A DNA stretch of 64,000 bases from Bacteroidota bacterium (GTDB taxonomy: Bacteria; Bacteroidota; Bacteroidia; Chitinophagales; Chitinophagaceae). Positions within the stretch are counted from its first letter, which is position 1. Every line of letters begins with the position of its first letter. Made by a program: the position numbers and the translations under genes. Where the stretch lies: the NCBI GenBank assembly GCA_947456625.1, contig CANGQJ010000004.1:124001-188000 (forward strand). Direction: 5' to 3'. The notes beneath the pieces are model-generated. The model had not been told where the DNA came from. It was given only the letters and a program-made list of their open reading frames with translations, and searched no databases. Shown piece by piece: positions 18,684 to 28,124 of the stretch.

Positions 18684-21600
18684 ATGCGTATTATTCTTTT
18701 AGCTTCCATTTTAACAGTAAGCACTGTTTTTTCATTGGAAGCCACTGCTCAAAAGTCAAAAAAAGTAGCAACACCAGTTACAAGTGTTGAAAAAGTTGAC
18801 ATTAATAAAGTATTTAAAAATTGGAAACCAAGAAACGTTGGACCTGCAAGTATGAGTGGTCGCGTTACTACCATTGATGTAGAAGTAAATAGTCCTAATA
18901 ATATTTGGATTGGTGCTGCATCTGGGGGTGTTTGGAAAACAAACAACAGTGGTGTTAGTTGGACTCCAGTTTTTGAAGAACAACCCATTATGAATATTGG
19001 TGCTTTAGCTATTCAACAATCCAACCCAAGTGTGGTATGGGTTGGAACTGGCGAGGGTAATCCAAGAAACTCTATAAGCATTGGTGAAGGAATTTATAAA
19101 ACTATGGATGCGGGTAGAACATGGAAGCGCATGGGCCTTGAGCAAACAAGAAATATTCACAGAGTAATAATTGATCCTAATAATCCAAATGTGGTGTATG
19201 CGGGTGCTATAGGAAATCCTTATGGTCAAAGCAAAAACAGAGGAGTTTATAAAACCACAGATGGTGGTGAAACTTGGAATCAAATTTTATACACCAATGA
19301 TACCACTGGTTCGGGTGATATGATTATGGATCCAACCAATCCTAATAAATTATTTGTTGCCATGTGGCATCATTATCGTAATCCTTATCATTTAGAAAGT
19401 GGTGGTAAAGGAAGTGGAATTTACATGACTATTGATGGTGGAAAAAACTTTATCAAATTAGGTAAAGAGCATGGATTACCCGATGGTAATTTAGGTAGAG
19501 TAGGTATTGCCATTAGCAGATCTAATCCTAATCGAGTGTATGCATTAGTAGAGTCTACCAAAAGTGGATTGTATAAAAGTGATGATGGGGGTTATTCTTG
19601 GAAATTAGTGAATGGTCAAAAATCTATTGTAGACAACCGACCTTTTTATTTCCAAGACATTATTTGTGATCCATTAAATGAAAATACTTTATGGTACATT
19701 AGTCAAACAGTACAAAAAAGCATCGACGGTGGTAAATCTTTTGAAACCGTTATTCCATATAGCGGTATCCATCCCGATCACCACGCATTTTGGATTCATC
19801 CAAAGGATAATAAATACATGTTAGATGGAAATGATGGTGGTATTGGTATTACACGTGACGGTGGTAAAACATGGATGTTTGATGAGAAAATTCCAGTAGG
19901 ACAGTTTTATCATATTAATGTAGACAACGAAATTCCGTATCATATTATGGGTGGTATGCAAGACAATGGTTCTTGGAGAGGCCCGGCTTATTCCTTAACA
20001 AAAGGAGGTATTCGTAATTTTGATTGGGATAATTTATGGGGTGGTGATGGATTTGATGTAATGCCAGATCCAGAAGATGCAAACTGGGTATACGCAATGT
20101 CACAAGGCGGATCGGTGGGAAGATACAACACTCAAACAGGTGAATCTTCCTATATTAAACCACCAGCACCAGATGCAAAAACATTATTACGTTTTAACTG
20201 GAACGCTGCCATTGCACAAGATCCATTTGATAAAAAAACAATTTATTTCGGATCTCAATTTTTACATAAGAGTAACAACAAAGGGGCAGGTTGGAAAATT
20301 ATTTCTCCCGACTTAACCACCAATGATAGCGCAAAAATTGATCAGTCTAATAATGGCGGATTAAGTGTGGACATTACTGGTGCTGAAAATTATTGTACTA
20401 TTATGACCATTGCACCAAGTGCATTAAAAAAGGATTTAATTTTTATTGGAACCGACGATGGCAAAGTGCAAGTAACTGAAAACGGTGGTAATACTTGGAC
20501 CGATTTAACCAATAATATTGCAGGGTTCCCTAAGGGTGGATGGATTCCTCAAATTAGAACTTCATCTTACAATGCCAATGAAGTATTTGTAGTAGTTAAT
20601 AATTACAGACAAGGCGATTTTGCTCCTTATATTTTTAGATCTACCGATTTAGGAAAAACATGGACTAGAATGGTAGACGAGAAAAAAGTAACTGGTTATG
20701 CTTTAACAGTTTTACAAGATCCAGTGGAGCCTAATTTAATATTTGTAGGAACTGAGCAAGGATTTTATGTAAGCTTAGATAATGGGGTGACTTACCAACA
20801 ATGGAAAAATGGATATCCTTCTGTTTCTACATATGATTTTGCAGTGCAAGACAGAGAAGCCGATTTAGCCATTGCCACTTTTGGAAGAAGCTTATGGGTT
20901 TTAGATGATATTAAACCTTTAAGAAAATTAGCATCCACAAAAGGGGAAGTAAATAAGTTTTTTGTAAGCGCACCAAATGCAGCATACAATTTCTCAGTTA
21001 AAAATTCACCATACGAGTGGAGTACTTGGGGAATGTGGGATGCGCCAAACAAACCACTAGGCATGCCTATTACTATATATACAACCGATAGCAATAAAAA
21101 AGCAAAGGTTCAAATTAAAGACATCAATGATAAAGTGTTACGCAATTTGACATTTAAAATTGACACTGGATTTAATAGAAACTATTGGGGCTTTGAACAA
21201 AAAGGCAAACGCGCTGCTGGCGCTCCTAAAACAGGTGGCGGAGGTGGAAGAAGAATGATGGATGAGGAAGCACCTGCAGCTGGTGCAAGCGAAGATGATA
21301 AGGAATTTACTGGAAGAGATGTACTAGCTGGTAAATACAAATTTGTAGTTACTGTTGGCAATCAAAAGGATTCGGTTTGGTCTGAAGTAAAAGACGATCC
21401 AAGATTGGGCAGTAAAAACGATGTGATCCTTGCTCAAGATGCTGCTTTAGAAAAACTACAACCTGCAAATGACAAATACAATGCAGCACTTGATTTAATT
21501 GATGATGCAGATTTAGTATTAGTAGGATTAAAAGCAGAGTGGAAAGATAAAAAAGATAAAGGGGTAGACACTTTAAACAAGGCACATAAAGTTGTGACCG

Positions 21601-21896
21601 ATAAACTTAAGGATTTAAGAGCATTTTTAATGGGTAAAAAACAAGAGAAACAAGGTTACGGAACCGTGCCTGTTATTACTCCAATTGGAACCATCAGAAA
21701 TGCAAGCATGTTAATTATGGGCAAAAACACAGCACCTGGCGCACAAGAGGAAGCTGCTATTGCCGAAGCATTAAAAGCTGCCGAAACTGTTGCTAATAAA
21801 GTAAATACATTCTTTGAAAAAGATTGGACTGACTTTAGAAAATTAGTGGAAGCCAATCCAATTAAAAAGTTTAAAGAGGTAGAGGCAATAAAATAA
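18684..21896 (+). CDS. Large secreted BNR/VPS10-like beta-propeller protein
   Basis: A 1070-residue exported protein (signal peptide ending SLEATAQ). Residues about 30-760 carry at least nine Asp-box/BNR-type repeats (TMDAGRTWKRM, TTDGGETWNQI, SDDGGYSWKLV, TRDGGKTWMFD, TENGGNTWTDL, STDLGKTWTRM and others), which form sortilin/sialidase-like propellers. Such proteins are usually labelled glycosyl hydrolase in Bacteroidota, but I see no catalytic motif that proves hydrolase activity. The C-terminal third includes a Gly-rich insert (KTGGGGGRRMMDEEAP) and an Ala/Lys-rich helical tail. No type IX sorting domain is evident. A binding or scaffold role is equally possible. Confidence 0.85.
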   Translation: MRIILLASILTVSTVFSLEATAQKSKKVATPVTSVEKVDINKVFKNWKPRNVGPASMSGRVTTIDVEVNSPNNIWIGAASGGVWKTNNSGVSWTPVFEEQPIMNIGALAIQQSNPSVVWVGTGEGNPRNSISIGEGIYKTMDAGRTWKRMGLEQTRNIHRVIIDPNNPNVVYAGAIGNPYGQSKNRGVYKTTDGGETWNQILYTNDTTGSGDMIMDPTNPNKLFVAMWHHYRNPYHLESGGKGSGIYMTIDGGKNFIKLGKEHGLPDGNLGRVGIAISRSNPNRVYALVESTKSGLYKSDDGGYSWKLVNGQKSIVDNRPFYFQDIICDPLNENTLWYISQTVQKSIDGGKSFETVIPYSGIHPDHHAFWIHPKDNKYMLDGNDGGIGITRDGGKTWMFDEKIPVGQFYHINVDNEIPYHIMGGMQDNGSWRGPAYSLTKGGIRNFDWDNLWGGDGFDVMPDPEDANWVYAMSQGGSVGRYNTQTGESSYIKPPAPDAKTLLRFNWNAAIAQDPFDKKTIYFGSQFLHKSNNKGAGWKIISPDLTTNDSAKIDQSNNGGLSVDITGAENYCTIMTIAPSALKKDLIFIGTDDGKVQVTENGGNTWTDLTNNIAGFPKGGWIPQIRTSSYNANEVFVVVNNYRQGDFAPYIFRSTDLGKTWTRMVDEKKVTGYALTVLQDPVEPNLIFVGTEQGFYVSLDNGVTYQQWKNGYPSVSTYDFAVQDREADLAIATFGRSLWVLDDIKPLRKLASTKGEVNKFFVSAPNAAYNFSVKNSPYEWSTWGMWDAPNKPLGMPITIYTTDSNKKAKVQIKDINDKVLRNLTFKIDTGFNRNYWGFEQKGKRAAGAPKTGGGGGRRMMDEEAPAAGASEDDKEFTGRDVLAGKYKFVVTVGNQKDSVWSEVKDDPRLGSKNDVILAQDAALEKLQPANDKYNAALDLIDDADLVLVGLKAEWKDKKDKGVDTLNKAHKVVTDKLKDLRAFLMGKKQEKQGYGTVPVITPIGTIRNASMLIMGKNTAPGAQEEAAIAEALKAAETVANKVNTFFEKDWTDFRKLVEANPIKKFKEVEAIK

Positions 21897-21916
21897 TTGC
21901 AACCTGTATTAAAATA

Positions 21917-21950
21917 AAAATGAGCCTCCTAGTAGGCTCATTTTTATTTT
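21917..21950. terminator. Bidirectional terminator between the BNR protein and namZ-like genes
   Basis: The stem TGAGCCT/AGGCTCA with a 6-base loop is flanked by an A run on the left and T runs on the right, placed between two convergent genes. Confidence 0.85.
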
Positions 21951-21953
21951 GGG

Positions 21954-23150
21954 TTATTCAAAGTCTTGATAGAGTAAATATTTTTTTCTGACTTTTTTGA
22001 AAGCCATTAATCCCGGCGCCCAACTTTTTCTAATGTCAGCTTCGCTTGCTCCAGCCTTTAATTGTTCCATTAAATTAGCATTACCCACAAGCTTATTAAA
22101 AAAATAATTGCTTGGTTTATTTTCCTTAGGCATTATAAAAAAACTATCTTTTTGAGGGAAGCTTTTGTACATGTCTATAATTATGGAAAGATTTATTTTA
22201 TCCTTTGGGGGTTTTACTTGTGTTAAGTCCCAGCCGTAACATTTTTGACCATATAGTTTTGAGGACATTGCACCTTGTCTTGGATTTGGTGTAAAACTAA
22301 ATTGCTTATTTGGTATGCTGGGATGTCCAATAAACGCAAATGCATGAGCTGTACCTCGACCTTCACTCATAACGGACCCTTCAATTAAACAAGTTGTTGG
22401 ATACCATAAAATAGAGGTCATGTCTGGAAGGTTAGGCGAGGGTGCAATTTTAATTTGATAATGACTATTGTGGTTGTAATTTTTATTGCGAATAATAGTA
22501 AGGGACCAATTTGTTTTTGAGCTGTCGTTTTTCATCCATCCTTCGCCTTTAACCATTTGCGCGTATTCACCCAATGTCATGCCATATACAATTGGAATTG
22601 GATTTTTGCCTACACCGCTTACATAGGGTGCTTCTAAAATGGGGCCGTCTACAAAATGTCCATTAGGATTAGGACGATCCAAAATGATAAGTGGTTTACT
22701 ATTTGCTTTAGCCGCTTCCATGAAATATTGCAGTGAATTAATGTAGGTATAAAACCTGGTGCCTACATCTTGCACATCAAATAAAAGAATGTCTACGTCT
22801 AATAAATCATTGGCGTCGGGTGCATTTTTTTTGCCGTATAAGGAAACTATTTTTATACCCGTTTTAACATCCATTTCGTCACTTACTTTTTCACCTGCAT
22901 CGGCCGTGCCCCTTAAACCGTGTTCTGGTGTAAATACTTTTTGAATGTTTATGCCTAATTTAATTAAGGTATCAATTAAGTGAACATTGCCAACAATTGC
23001 AGTTTGATTGGTAAAGAGACCTACTCGTTTATTTTTTAATAAGGGTAAGTAGGCTTTGGTTTGATATGCACCAGGTAAAATAGTAGTTTGTGCTTGAGTA
23101 CTTTTTGAACATACAAAAAGCACTACTAAAATTGCGATACACTTTTTCAT
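21954..23150 (-). CDS. DUF1343 protein, NamZ-like exo-N-acetylmuramidase
   Basis: A 398-residue exported protein (signal peptide MKKCIAILVVLFVCSKSTQAQ) of the DUF1343 family. The founding member, NamZ of Bacillus subtilis (GH171), releases MurNAc from the non-reducing ends of peptidoglycan fragments. Family-typical stretches are KRVGLFTNQTAIVG, VFTPEHGLRGTADAGE, LLFDVQDVGTRFYTYI, ILDRPNPNGHFVDGP, SVMSEGRGTAHAFAFIG and the conserved WDLT. The chosen ATG begins the signal peptide, seven codons inside the track ORF. It may supply MurNAc to the kinase/uridylyltransferase genes at 47.8-50 kb; this link is inference. Confidence 0.9.
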   Translation of the reverse strand: MKKCIAILVVLFVCSKSTQAQTTILPGAYQTKAYLPLLKNKRVGLFTNQTAIVGNVHLIDTLIKLGINIQKVFTPEHGLRGTADAGEKVSDEMDVKTGIKIVSLYGKKNAPDANDLLDVDILLFDVQDVGTRFYTYINSLQYFMEAAKANSKPLIILDRPNPNGHFVDGPILEAPYVSGVGKNPIPIVYGMTLGEYAQMVKGEGWMKNDSSKTNWSLTIIRNKNYNHNSHYQIKIAPSPNLPDMTSILWYPTTCLIEGSVMSEGRGTAHAFAFIGHPSIPNKQFSFTPNPRQGAMSSKLYGQKCYGWDLTQVKPPKDKINLSIIIDMYKSFPQKDSFFIMPKENKPSNYFFNKLVGNANLMEQLKAGASEADIRKSWAPGLMAFKKVRKKYLLYQDFE

Positions 23151-23181
23151 AATTAAAAGTTGTTGTAACACAATTTAATAA

Positions 23182-23205
23182 AAAAGCGCCCTTGTGGACG
23201 CTTTT
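23182..23205 (-). terminator. Terminator after nadE
   Basis: The stem AAAAGCG(C)CC/GG(A)CGCTTTT, interrupted by one mismatch and with a 4-base loop, ends in a T run when read on the minus strand. It lies just beyond the nadE stop and before the namZ-like start. Confidence 0.7.
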
Positions 23206-23213
23206 AATAGAAG

Positions 23214-24896
23214 TTAGTTTAAATATTTGCCTACAATTGGGACCCTTCGGCCTACTCCAAATGCTTTTGGGGAAATTCTTATAATAGGACAAAATTGATT
23301 TCGTTTGTATTCGTTGGTGTTGACCATTTTTAAAATACGATCCACTAGCAAAGCGTCAAATCCCAGTGATTTAATTACAGAAGGGTCGGCACGTTTTTCA
23401 ATATATTGGTATAAAACTTGATCTAATATCTCATATGCTGGTAAACTATCACTGTCCTTTTGATCGGGTCTTAGTTCGGCGCTTGGCGCTTTTTCAATAA
23501 TATGCACAGGAATAATTTCTCTGTCTCTATTTATATATTTTGCTAAAGCATATACCTGCATTTTATAACAGTCGCCTAAAACACCCAACCCACCTGCCAT
23601 GTCACCATATAAAGTGCCATATCCTGTGGCCAATTCACTTTTATTGGAAGTGTTTAATAATACATATCCTAATTTGTTGGCAATGGCCATTAAAATATTT
23701 CCACGCGATCTGCTTTGTATATTTTCTTCGGCAAGCGAAAAGGGAAGCGCTTTAAAAATTGGCTTTAATGTGCTTAAAAAACTTTCATACACTTCTTTAA
23801 TAGGAATGATATCGAAAGGATTATTTAAATTTTTACTAAGCTCAACTGCATCATTTACGGAATGCTCGCTAGAATATGGAGAAGGCATTAAAATAGCATG
23901 CACATTTTCCTTTCCTAAAGCATCGCATGCAATAGCCAATGTAACAGCGGAATCAATACCGCCCGAGGAACCAAGAATAGCGCGCTTAAAGCCCATCTTG
24001 TTAAAATAATCCTTAATGCCTAATACCAATGCTTGGTATACTTGATCAATATTTAAGGTAGCAATAAGTTGCGCTGGATTTAATTCTTTACTTGGTACAC
24101 GTTCCGCAGGCTCTAGTATGGGTGCATTAATACTTCCATCCTCGTTGCATTCAAAAGTTTGCATTGCCGATTCAAACATAGGAAGTGCGCCACATAGGTT
24201 CGCATCTTTATCAAAGACAAGTGAACCGCCATCAAAAACAATTTCGGTTTGACTTCCAACTGCATTGCAATAAAATAAAGGCTTTTTATATTTTAATACA
24301 TTTGCTTTTATAGTTGCTTTACGGTCCTCGTCATGGGTATAGTCAAAAGGGGAGGCGCTTAGGTTTAATAAAATATCAGGGGACTGGTCCATCATTTTAT
24401 CCATGGGACAAATGCGGTAAAGTGGGTTGTCGCCTAAGTTCCAGATATCTTCACAAATAGTTATTGCTAATTTTTTTCCTTTGAATGAAACTACTTTCCA
24501 ATCATCGGCAGGTTCAAAATATCGGTTCTCATCAAACACGTCATAAGTTGGCAAAAGTGTTTTATGAATTTCGGCAATAACTTTTTGGTCATATAAAAAA
24601 AATGCCGCGTTGTATAAATCTTTTCCTTTATTATTTGGATTACGAGCTGGACTGCCAATTAAAACACCAATAGTGTCGGCAGCAGCTTTTATGATATCAA
24701 TACTTTGATAACACTTATTTATAAAATCGTTGAATTCAACAAAATCTCTGGCAGGATAACCGCAAACACTCATTTCACTAAATAAAATAATATCTGCTCC
24801 TTGCTTTTTACCTTCTTCAATTGCGCAAAGCATTTTTTGGGTGTTTTGCTCAAAGTTGCCAATATGATAATTTTGTTGTGCGATGCAAATTTTCAT
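23214..24896 (-). CDS. nadE: Glutamine-dependent NAD+ synthetase
   Basis: A 560-residue two-domain enzyme of the last step of NAD synthesis. The N-terminal nitrilase-type glutaminase has its triad in FSEMSVCGYP (Glu), IHKTLLPTYDVFDE (Lys) and AITICEDIW (Cys). The C-terminal synthetase has the PP-loop LGSSGGIDSAVTLAIA and the ATP/NaAD region GYGTLYGDMAGGLGVLGDCYK. The ORF track starts 32 codons upstream in non-family sequence that overlaps gldB; I chose the start MKICIAQQNYHIGNFE, typical of the family. Divergent from gldB by 55 bases, with a near-consensus -7 box 4 bases from the ATG. Confidence 0.95.
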   Translation of the reverse strand: MKICIAQQNYHIGNFEQNTQKMLCAIEEGKKQGADIILFSEMSVCGYPARDFVEFNDFINKCYQSIDIIKAAADTIGVLIGSPARNPNNKGKDLYNAAFFLYDQKVIAEIHKTLLPTYDVFDENRYFEPADDWKVVSFKGKKLAITICEDIWNLGDNPLYRICPMDKMMDQSPDILLNLSASPFDYTHDEDRKATIKANVLKYKKPLFYCNAVGSQTEIVFDGGSLVFDKDANLCGALPMFESAMQTFECNEDGSINAPILEPAERVPSKELNPAQLIATLNIDQVYQALVLGIKDYFNKMGFKRAILGSSGGIDSAVTLAIACDALGKENVHAILMPSPYSSEHSVNDAVELSKNLNNPFDIIPIKEVYESFLSTLKPIFKALPFSLAEENIQSRSRGNILMAIANKLGYVLLNTSNKSELATGYGTLYGDMAGGLGVLGDCYKMQVYALAKYINRDREIIPVHIIEKAPSAELRPDQKDSDSLPAYEILDQVLYQYIEKRADPSVIKSLGFDALLVDRILKMVNTNEYKRNQFCPIIRISPKAFGVGRRVPIVGKYLN

Positions 24897-24900
24897 GGGC

Positions 24901-24908
24901 CAAAGTTC
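24901..24908 (-). promoter_or_regulatory. Possible -7 box GAACTTTG of nadE
   Basis: One mismatch to TAnnTTTG (first T is G). It is 4 bases before the chosen nadE ATG, the same spacing as at pyrD, ubiE and the CoA-binding gene. Confidence 0.35.
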
Positions 24909-24951
24909 GGTTTTTAAAATAAATAAACTCAGTTTTTTTGTAATTTCACAC

Positions 24952-25959
24952 ATGCGCAACCCATTTTTTGCATTCTTATCACTGGTTTTCATTATTACTG
25001 GCTGTAGTAACTTAAAATCGGACCCGGCAAAAAGCGCACCAAAGTTTGATATTGAAATTCAAAGGTTTGATAGTGCTTTTTTTACACTGGACACTTTGCA
25101 TACAAAGCAATCTATTAATGGGTTAATTAATAAATATCCAAGTTTTGGTCTTGATTTTTTAACTAAAATCTTAATGCTAAAAACACCTAATGATACCACT
25201 ATGGTGAAAGCATTTTACAGGATATATATGCCCCTATTTAAAGCGGTGCAAAATGTGAATGCTATTGCCATTGCAAAGCCTCAATTGGAGGATGCATTTA
25301 AACACTTGCATTATTATTTTCCAAAATATAATTTAACACACAATGTAATTATGTTTGTGGGTCCTCTAGAATCCTTTGGAAATATTGTTACCAATAATGC
25401 GGTTGCAGTTGGACTTCAGATGCATATGGGTGCAAATTCAAAATGGTATTATGACGAGCATATTCAAACCATTTATCCTGCTTATTTAAGCCTTAGGTTT
25501 ACACCCAATTATATAGCGGTTAGTACAGTACAAAATATTTTAAATGATATTTATATAAAGCCAAACAATGGACAGAATTTAATTGCTCAAATGGTGGATG
25601 CAGGAAAACTACAATATATTATAAATGCCTGTTTGCCTAAAACCCCCGATTCGGTTAGGTTTGGCTACACCAATGCACAATATATTAATTTAAAAAAAGC
25701 CGAATCTAGTATTTGGGAGTATTTGCTGCACGAAAAAATATTATACTCTATTGAATTTAGCGACATAGATAATTTTATGCAAGAAGGAAATCAGAGTAGT
25801 ATTTTTAGCGATGCAGTCCCAAGCAACGTAGGTAAATACATTGGTTATAAAATTGTTGCCGCTTGGATGCAACAAAAAAAGCAAAAAGGAATTACAATGC
25901 TGGATTTGTTAAATACACCGTCCGATAAAATTTTTGAAACAGCAGGATATGCGCCCTAA
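24952..25959 (+). CDS. gldB: Gliding motility lipoprotein GldB
   Basis: A 335-residue lipoprotein with a type II signal peptide and lipobox (FIITGC, Cys near residue 18). The mature part begins with the GldB-like pattern FDIEIQRFDSAFFTLDT and contains VTNNAVAVGLQMHMGANSKWYYD and a C-terminal GYKIVAAWMQ region, matching the GldB family required for gliding and type IX secretion in Bacteroidota. The ORF track's 23-codon extension is rejected because the lipoprotein signal should be N-terminal. Divergent from nadE; its stop is 5 bases from convergent apaG. Confidence 0.88.
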   Translation: MRNPFFAFLSLVFIITGCSNLKSDPAKSAPKFDIEIQRFDSAFFTLDTLHTKQSINGLINKYPSFGLDFLTKILMLKTPNDTTMVKAFYRIYMPLFKAVQNVNAIAIAKPQLEDAFKHLHYYFPKYNLTHNVIMFVGPLESFGNIVTNNAVAVGLQMHMGANSKWYYDEHIQTIYPAYLSLRFTPNYIAVSTVQNILNDIYIKPNNGQNLIAQMVDAGKLQYIINACLPKTPDSVRFGYTNAQYINLKKAESSIWEYLLHEKILYSIEFSDIDNFMQEGNQSSIFSDAVPSNVGKYIGYKIVAAWMQQKKQKGITMLDLLNTPSDKIFETAGYAP

Positions 25960-25964
25960 ACTAA

Positions 25965-26351
25965 TTAATTAAGTTTTGTAGGAGAAACTAATTTGAAAGC
26001 GGGAATATTTACTTTAATTTGATCCTTGTTCTCGATATTCTCCATAGTGTAATATCCTTGCATTTTACCCAATTCACTTTTTAGGTGACAGCCACTCACA
26101 TATTGATAATGTTTACCGGGCATTATAATAGGCTGAACGCCAACAACACCTTCTCCTTCAACAATTCGCTGCTCGGTATTACTATCAAAAACTTCCCAAA
26201 AACGCTTTAATAATTTTACAGGAAAAGCGTTGTGATTTTCAATAGTAATTCGATATGCAAACATATACTCGTTTAAAAAAGGGTTGCTATAATCCTTTTG
26301 AAAAAAGGTCTCGATACTTACTTCTATTCCTTCTGAAATTTTGGAAACCAT
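25965..26351 (-). CDS. apaG: ApaG domain protein
   Basis: A 128-residue single-domain protein of the ApaG family, a small all-beta fold seen alone or in F-box proteins. Visible conserved parts are IEVSIETFFQKDYSNPFLNEYMFAYRITIENHN, LLKRFWEV, EGVVGVQPIIMPGKHYQYVSGC and a GYYTME stretch. Bacterial ApaG has been linked to Co2+/Mg2+ homeostasis, without a settled biochemical role. It is monocistronic and convergent with gldB. Confidence 0.93.
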   Translation of the reverse strand: MVSKISEGIEVSIETFFQKDYSNPFLNEYMFAYRITIENHNAFPVKLLKRFWEVFDSNTEQRIVEGEGVVGVQPIIMPGKHYQYVSGCHLKSELGKMQGYYTMENIENKDQIKVNIPAFKLVSPTKLN

Positions 26352-26463
26352 TGCTTATAATCAAGTGGTATGTTGCAGAGTATACTGCGCCATAAAAGTA
26401 GTAAAATTTACACTAGTGGCGTAAAAAATGCTTTTAATTTTTTATTAGACCCTATAACTACTT

Positions 26464-26471
26464 TACCTTTG
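26464..26471 (+). promoter_or_regulatory. -7 box TACCTTTG upstream of icd
   Basis: An exact TAnnTTTG, 56 bases before the icd ATG. At the expected -33 position there is a T run rather than a clear TTTG, so the assignment is moderate. Confidence 0.45.
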
Positions 26472-26527
26472 CGAAAACGTATGCGTTACGTTGAAAATCA
26501 CCTATTTACAATTGAAAATCTAAGAAA

Positions 26528-27979
26528 ATGAAAATCGCAGTAGCAAACGGAGACGGCATTGGGCCAGAGATCATGGAAGCAGTTATTCATATTTTTAATT
26601 CGGCAAAAGTGCCTTTGGAATATAGTTTTGTGGACATGGGAAAGTGGGTTTTTGATAAAGGTTTTAGTAATGGTATGACGCCTGAGGCAAAAGCAACTAT
26701 TGAGGACTTGGGGTTGCTGTTTAAAGGACCTATGGAAACGCCAAAAGGGAAGGGTGTAAAAAGTGTAAATGTAACGGCCCGAAAAACTTGGAACACTTAC
26801 GCTAATGATAGACATTTTCAAACTTTAAGTGGAGTAGAAACTGTTTTTAGTAAAGCGGGTATTCCCATTGACTTAACTATTGTAAGAGAAAATATCGAAG
26901 ATACTTATGGGGGCATTGAACATATGCTTACACAGGACGTTGCATTGGGTAGACGTTTTATTACGCGCAAGGGAAGTGAACAAGTAATTCGTTATGCCTT
27001 TGAAATGGCCAAGAAAAAAGGGGCTAAAAGAATTACCTGTGGTCACAAAGCAAACATCATGAAAATTACCGATGGTTTGTTTTTAGAAGTATTCAAAGAA
27101 GTAGCTAAGGAGTATCCTGAATTAAAATCGGACGATGTTATTGTAGACGATTTATGTATGAAATTAGTAAGTCGCCCCGACTTATTTGACGTTATTGTTT
27201 TAACTAATTTACAAGGTGATATTGTAAGTGATTTGTGCGCTGGATTGGTTGGTGGGCTTGGATTTGCGCCTTCTTCAAATATTGGAGATCATATTTCTAT
27301 TTTTGAAGCGGTACATGGAACTGCACCAGATATTGCAGGTAAAAATATTGCCAATCCCACTTCTTTGTTATTAAGTGGATTAAGCATGCTTAGGCATTTA
27401 GGATTAATGGAACAAGCAATCATGATTGAAAATGCTTTGTTGTATACTTTAGAATCCGGAGTCCATACAGGTGACTTTGGAGATAAATCAATTCCATCTG
27501 TAAATACGACTGTTTTTGCACAAGCAATTATTGATAATTTTGGAAAGCAACCCAAACACAATCCAAAACCATTGCTTCCTAATTTTTATGTAACGCCAAC
27601 TAATTTTAAATTAGAGCACAATCCAATGCTTCAAAGCGATTTGCACGATACTCATAAAATTGTAGGAGTTGATTTTTTTATTGAAAGCAATGAGCAACCA
27701 CAAAAAATTGCAGATAAATGCACCTCTATTACAACCGATGCACTTAAGCTAGTGACCATCACCAACAGGGGTACACAGGTATGGCCATCGGGGTCTATTT
27801 TTACCAATTTGGTGAACCAATATTATTGCCGTTTTGAAACTGTAAATGAACTTCCATTGTCACAAAATGACGTTGTTAAATTGTACGGTGAATTGGCCAA
27901 GGATTTTAAAATCTGTTCCCTAGAAATTTTAAATATGTGGGCCGATAAAAAAGCCTACAGCTTGGCACAGGGCCAATAA
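26528..27979 (+). CDS. icd: Isocitrate dehydrogenase (NADP type, long form)
   Basis: A 483-residue member of the isocitrate/isopropylmalate dehydrogenase family that makes 2-oxoglutarate in the TCA cycle. Motifs include NGDGIGPEIMEAV, the substrate-binding VRENIEDTYGGIEH, CGHKANIMKITDG (catalytic Lys), VLTNLQGDIVSDLCAGLVGGLGFAPSSNIGD (metal Asp) and FEAVHGTAPDIAGKNIANP. The C-terminal extension of about 140 residues after FGKQP is the feature of the Thermus-type long enzyme. NADP use is inferred from that family. The gene stands alone. Confidence 0.92.
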   Translation: MKIAVANGDGIGPEIMEAVIHIFNSAKVPLEYSFVDMGKWVFDKGFSNGMTPEAKATIEDLGLLFKGPMETPKGKGVKSVNVTARKTWNTYANDRHFQTLSGVETVFSKAGIPIDLTIVRENIEDTYGGIEHMLTQDVALGRRFITRKGSEQVIRYAFEMAKKKGAKRITCGHKANIMKITDGLFLEVFKEVAKEYPELKSDDVIVDDLCMKLVSRPDLFDVIVLTNLQGDIVSDLCAGLVGGLGFAPSSNIGDHISIFEAVHGTAPDIAGKNIANPTSLLLSGLSMLRHLGLMEQAIMIENALLYTLESGVHTGDFGDKSIPSVNTTVFAQAIIDNFGKQPKHNPKPLLPNFYVTPTNFKLEHNPMLQSDLHDTHKIVGVDFFIESNEQPQKIADKCTSITTDALKLVTITNRGTQVWPSGSIFTNLVNQYYCRFETVNELPLSQNDVVKLYGELAKDFKICSLEILNMWADKKAYSLAQGQ

Positions 27980-28124
27980 TCAAAGCTAGTTTTAAGTTAG
28001 TGGCATCGTTTTCGGAAAAATGCTTTGGTTTTACCCCCATTTGCTCAAAAATTGCCAATATGGGTGGGAAAAAAACCAATTTTGATGTATTTTCACGCTT
28101 CAATTACAAAACAGCCTTTTACTT

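Noticed and set aside
18684-21896. BNR protein as a sialidase
   Set aside because: Asp-box repeats alone do not show sialidase activity; no Arg triad or FRIP-type motif was recognised.
24897-24992. N-terminal extension of nadE in the ORF track
   Set aside because: It overlaps the divergent gldB start and has no similarity to the nitrilase N-terminus, which begins at MKICIAQQNYHIG.
27906-28103. 65-residue minus-strand ORF overlapping the end of icd
   Set aside because: Half lies antisense to icd and the rest is in a short gap; no promoter box or family resemblance.
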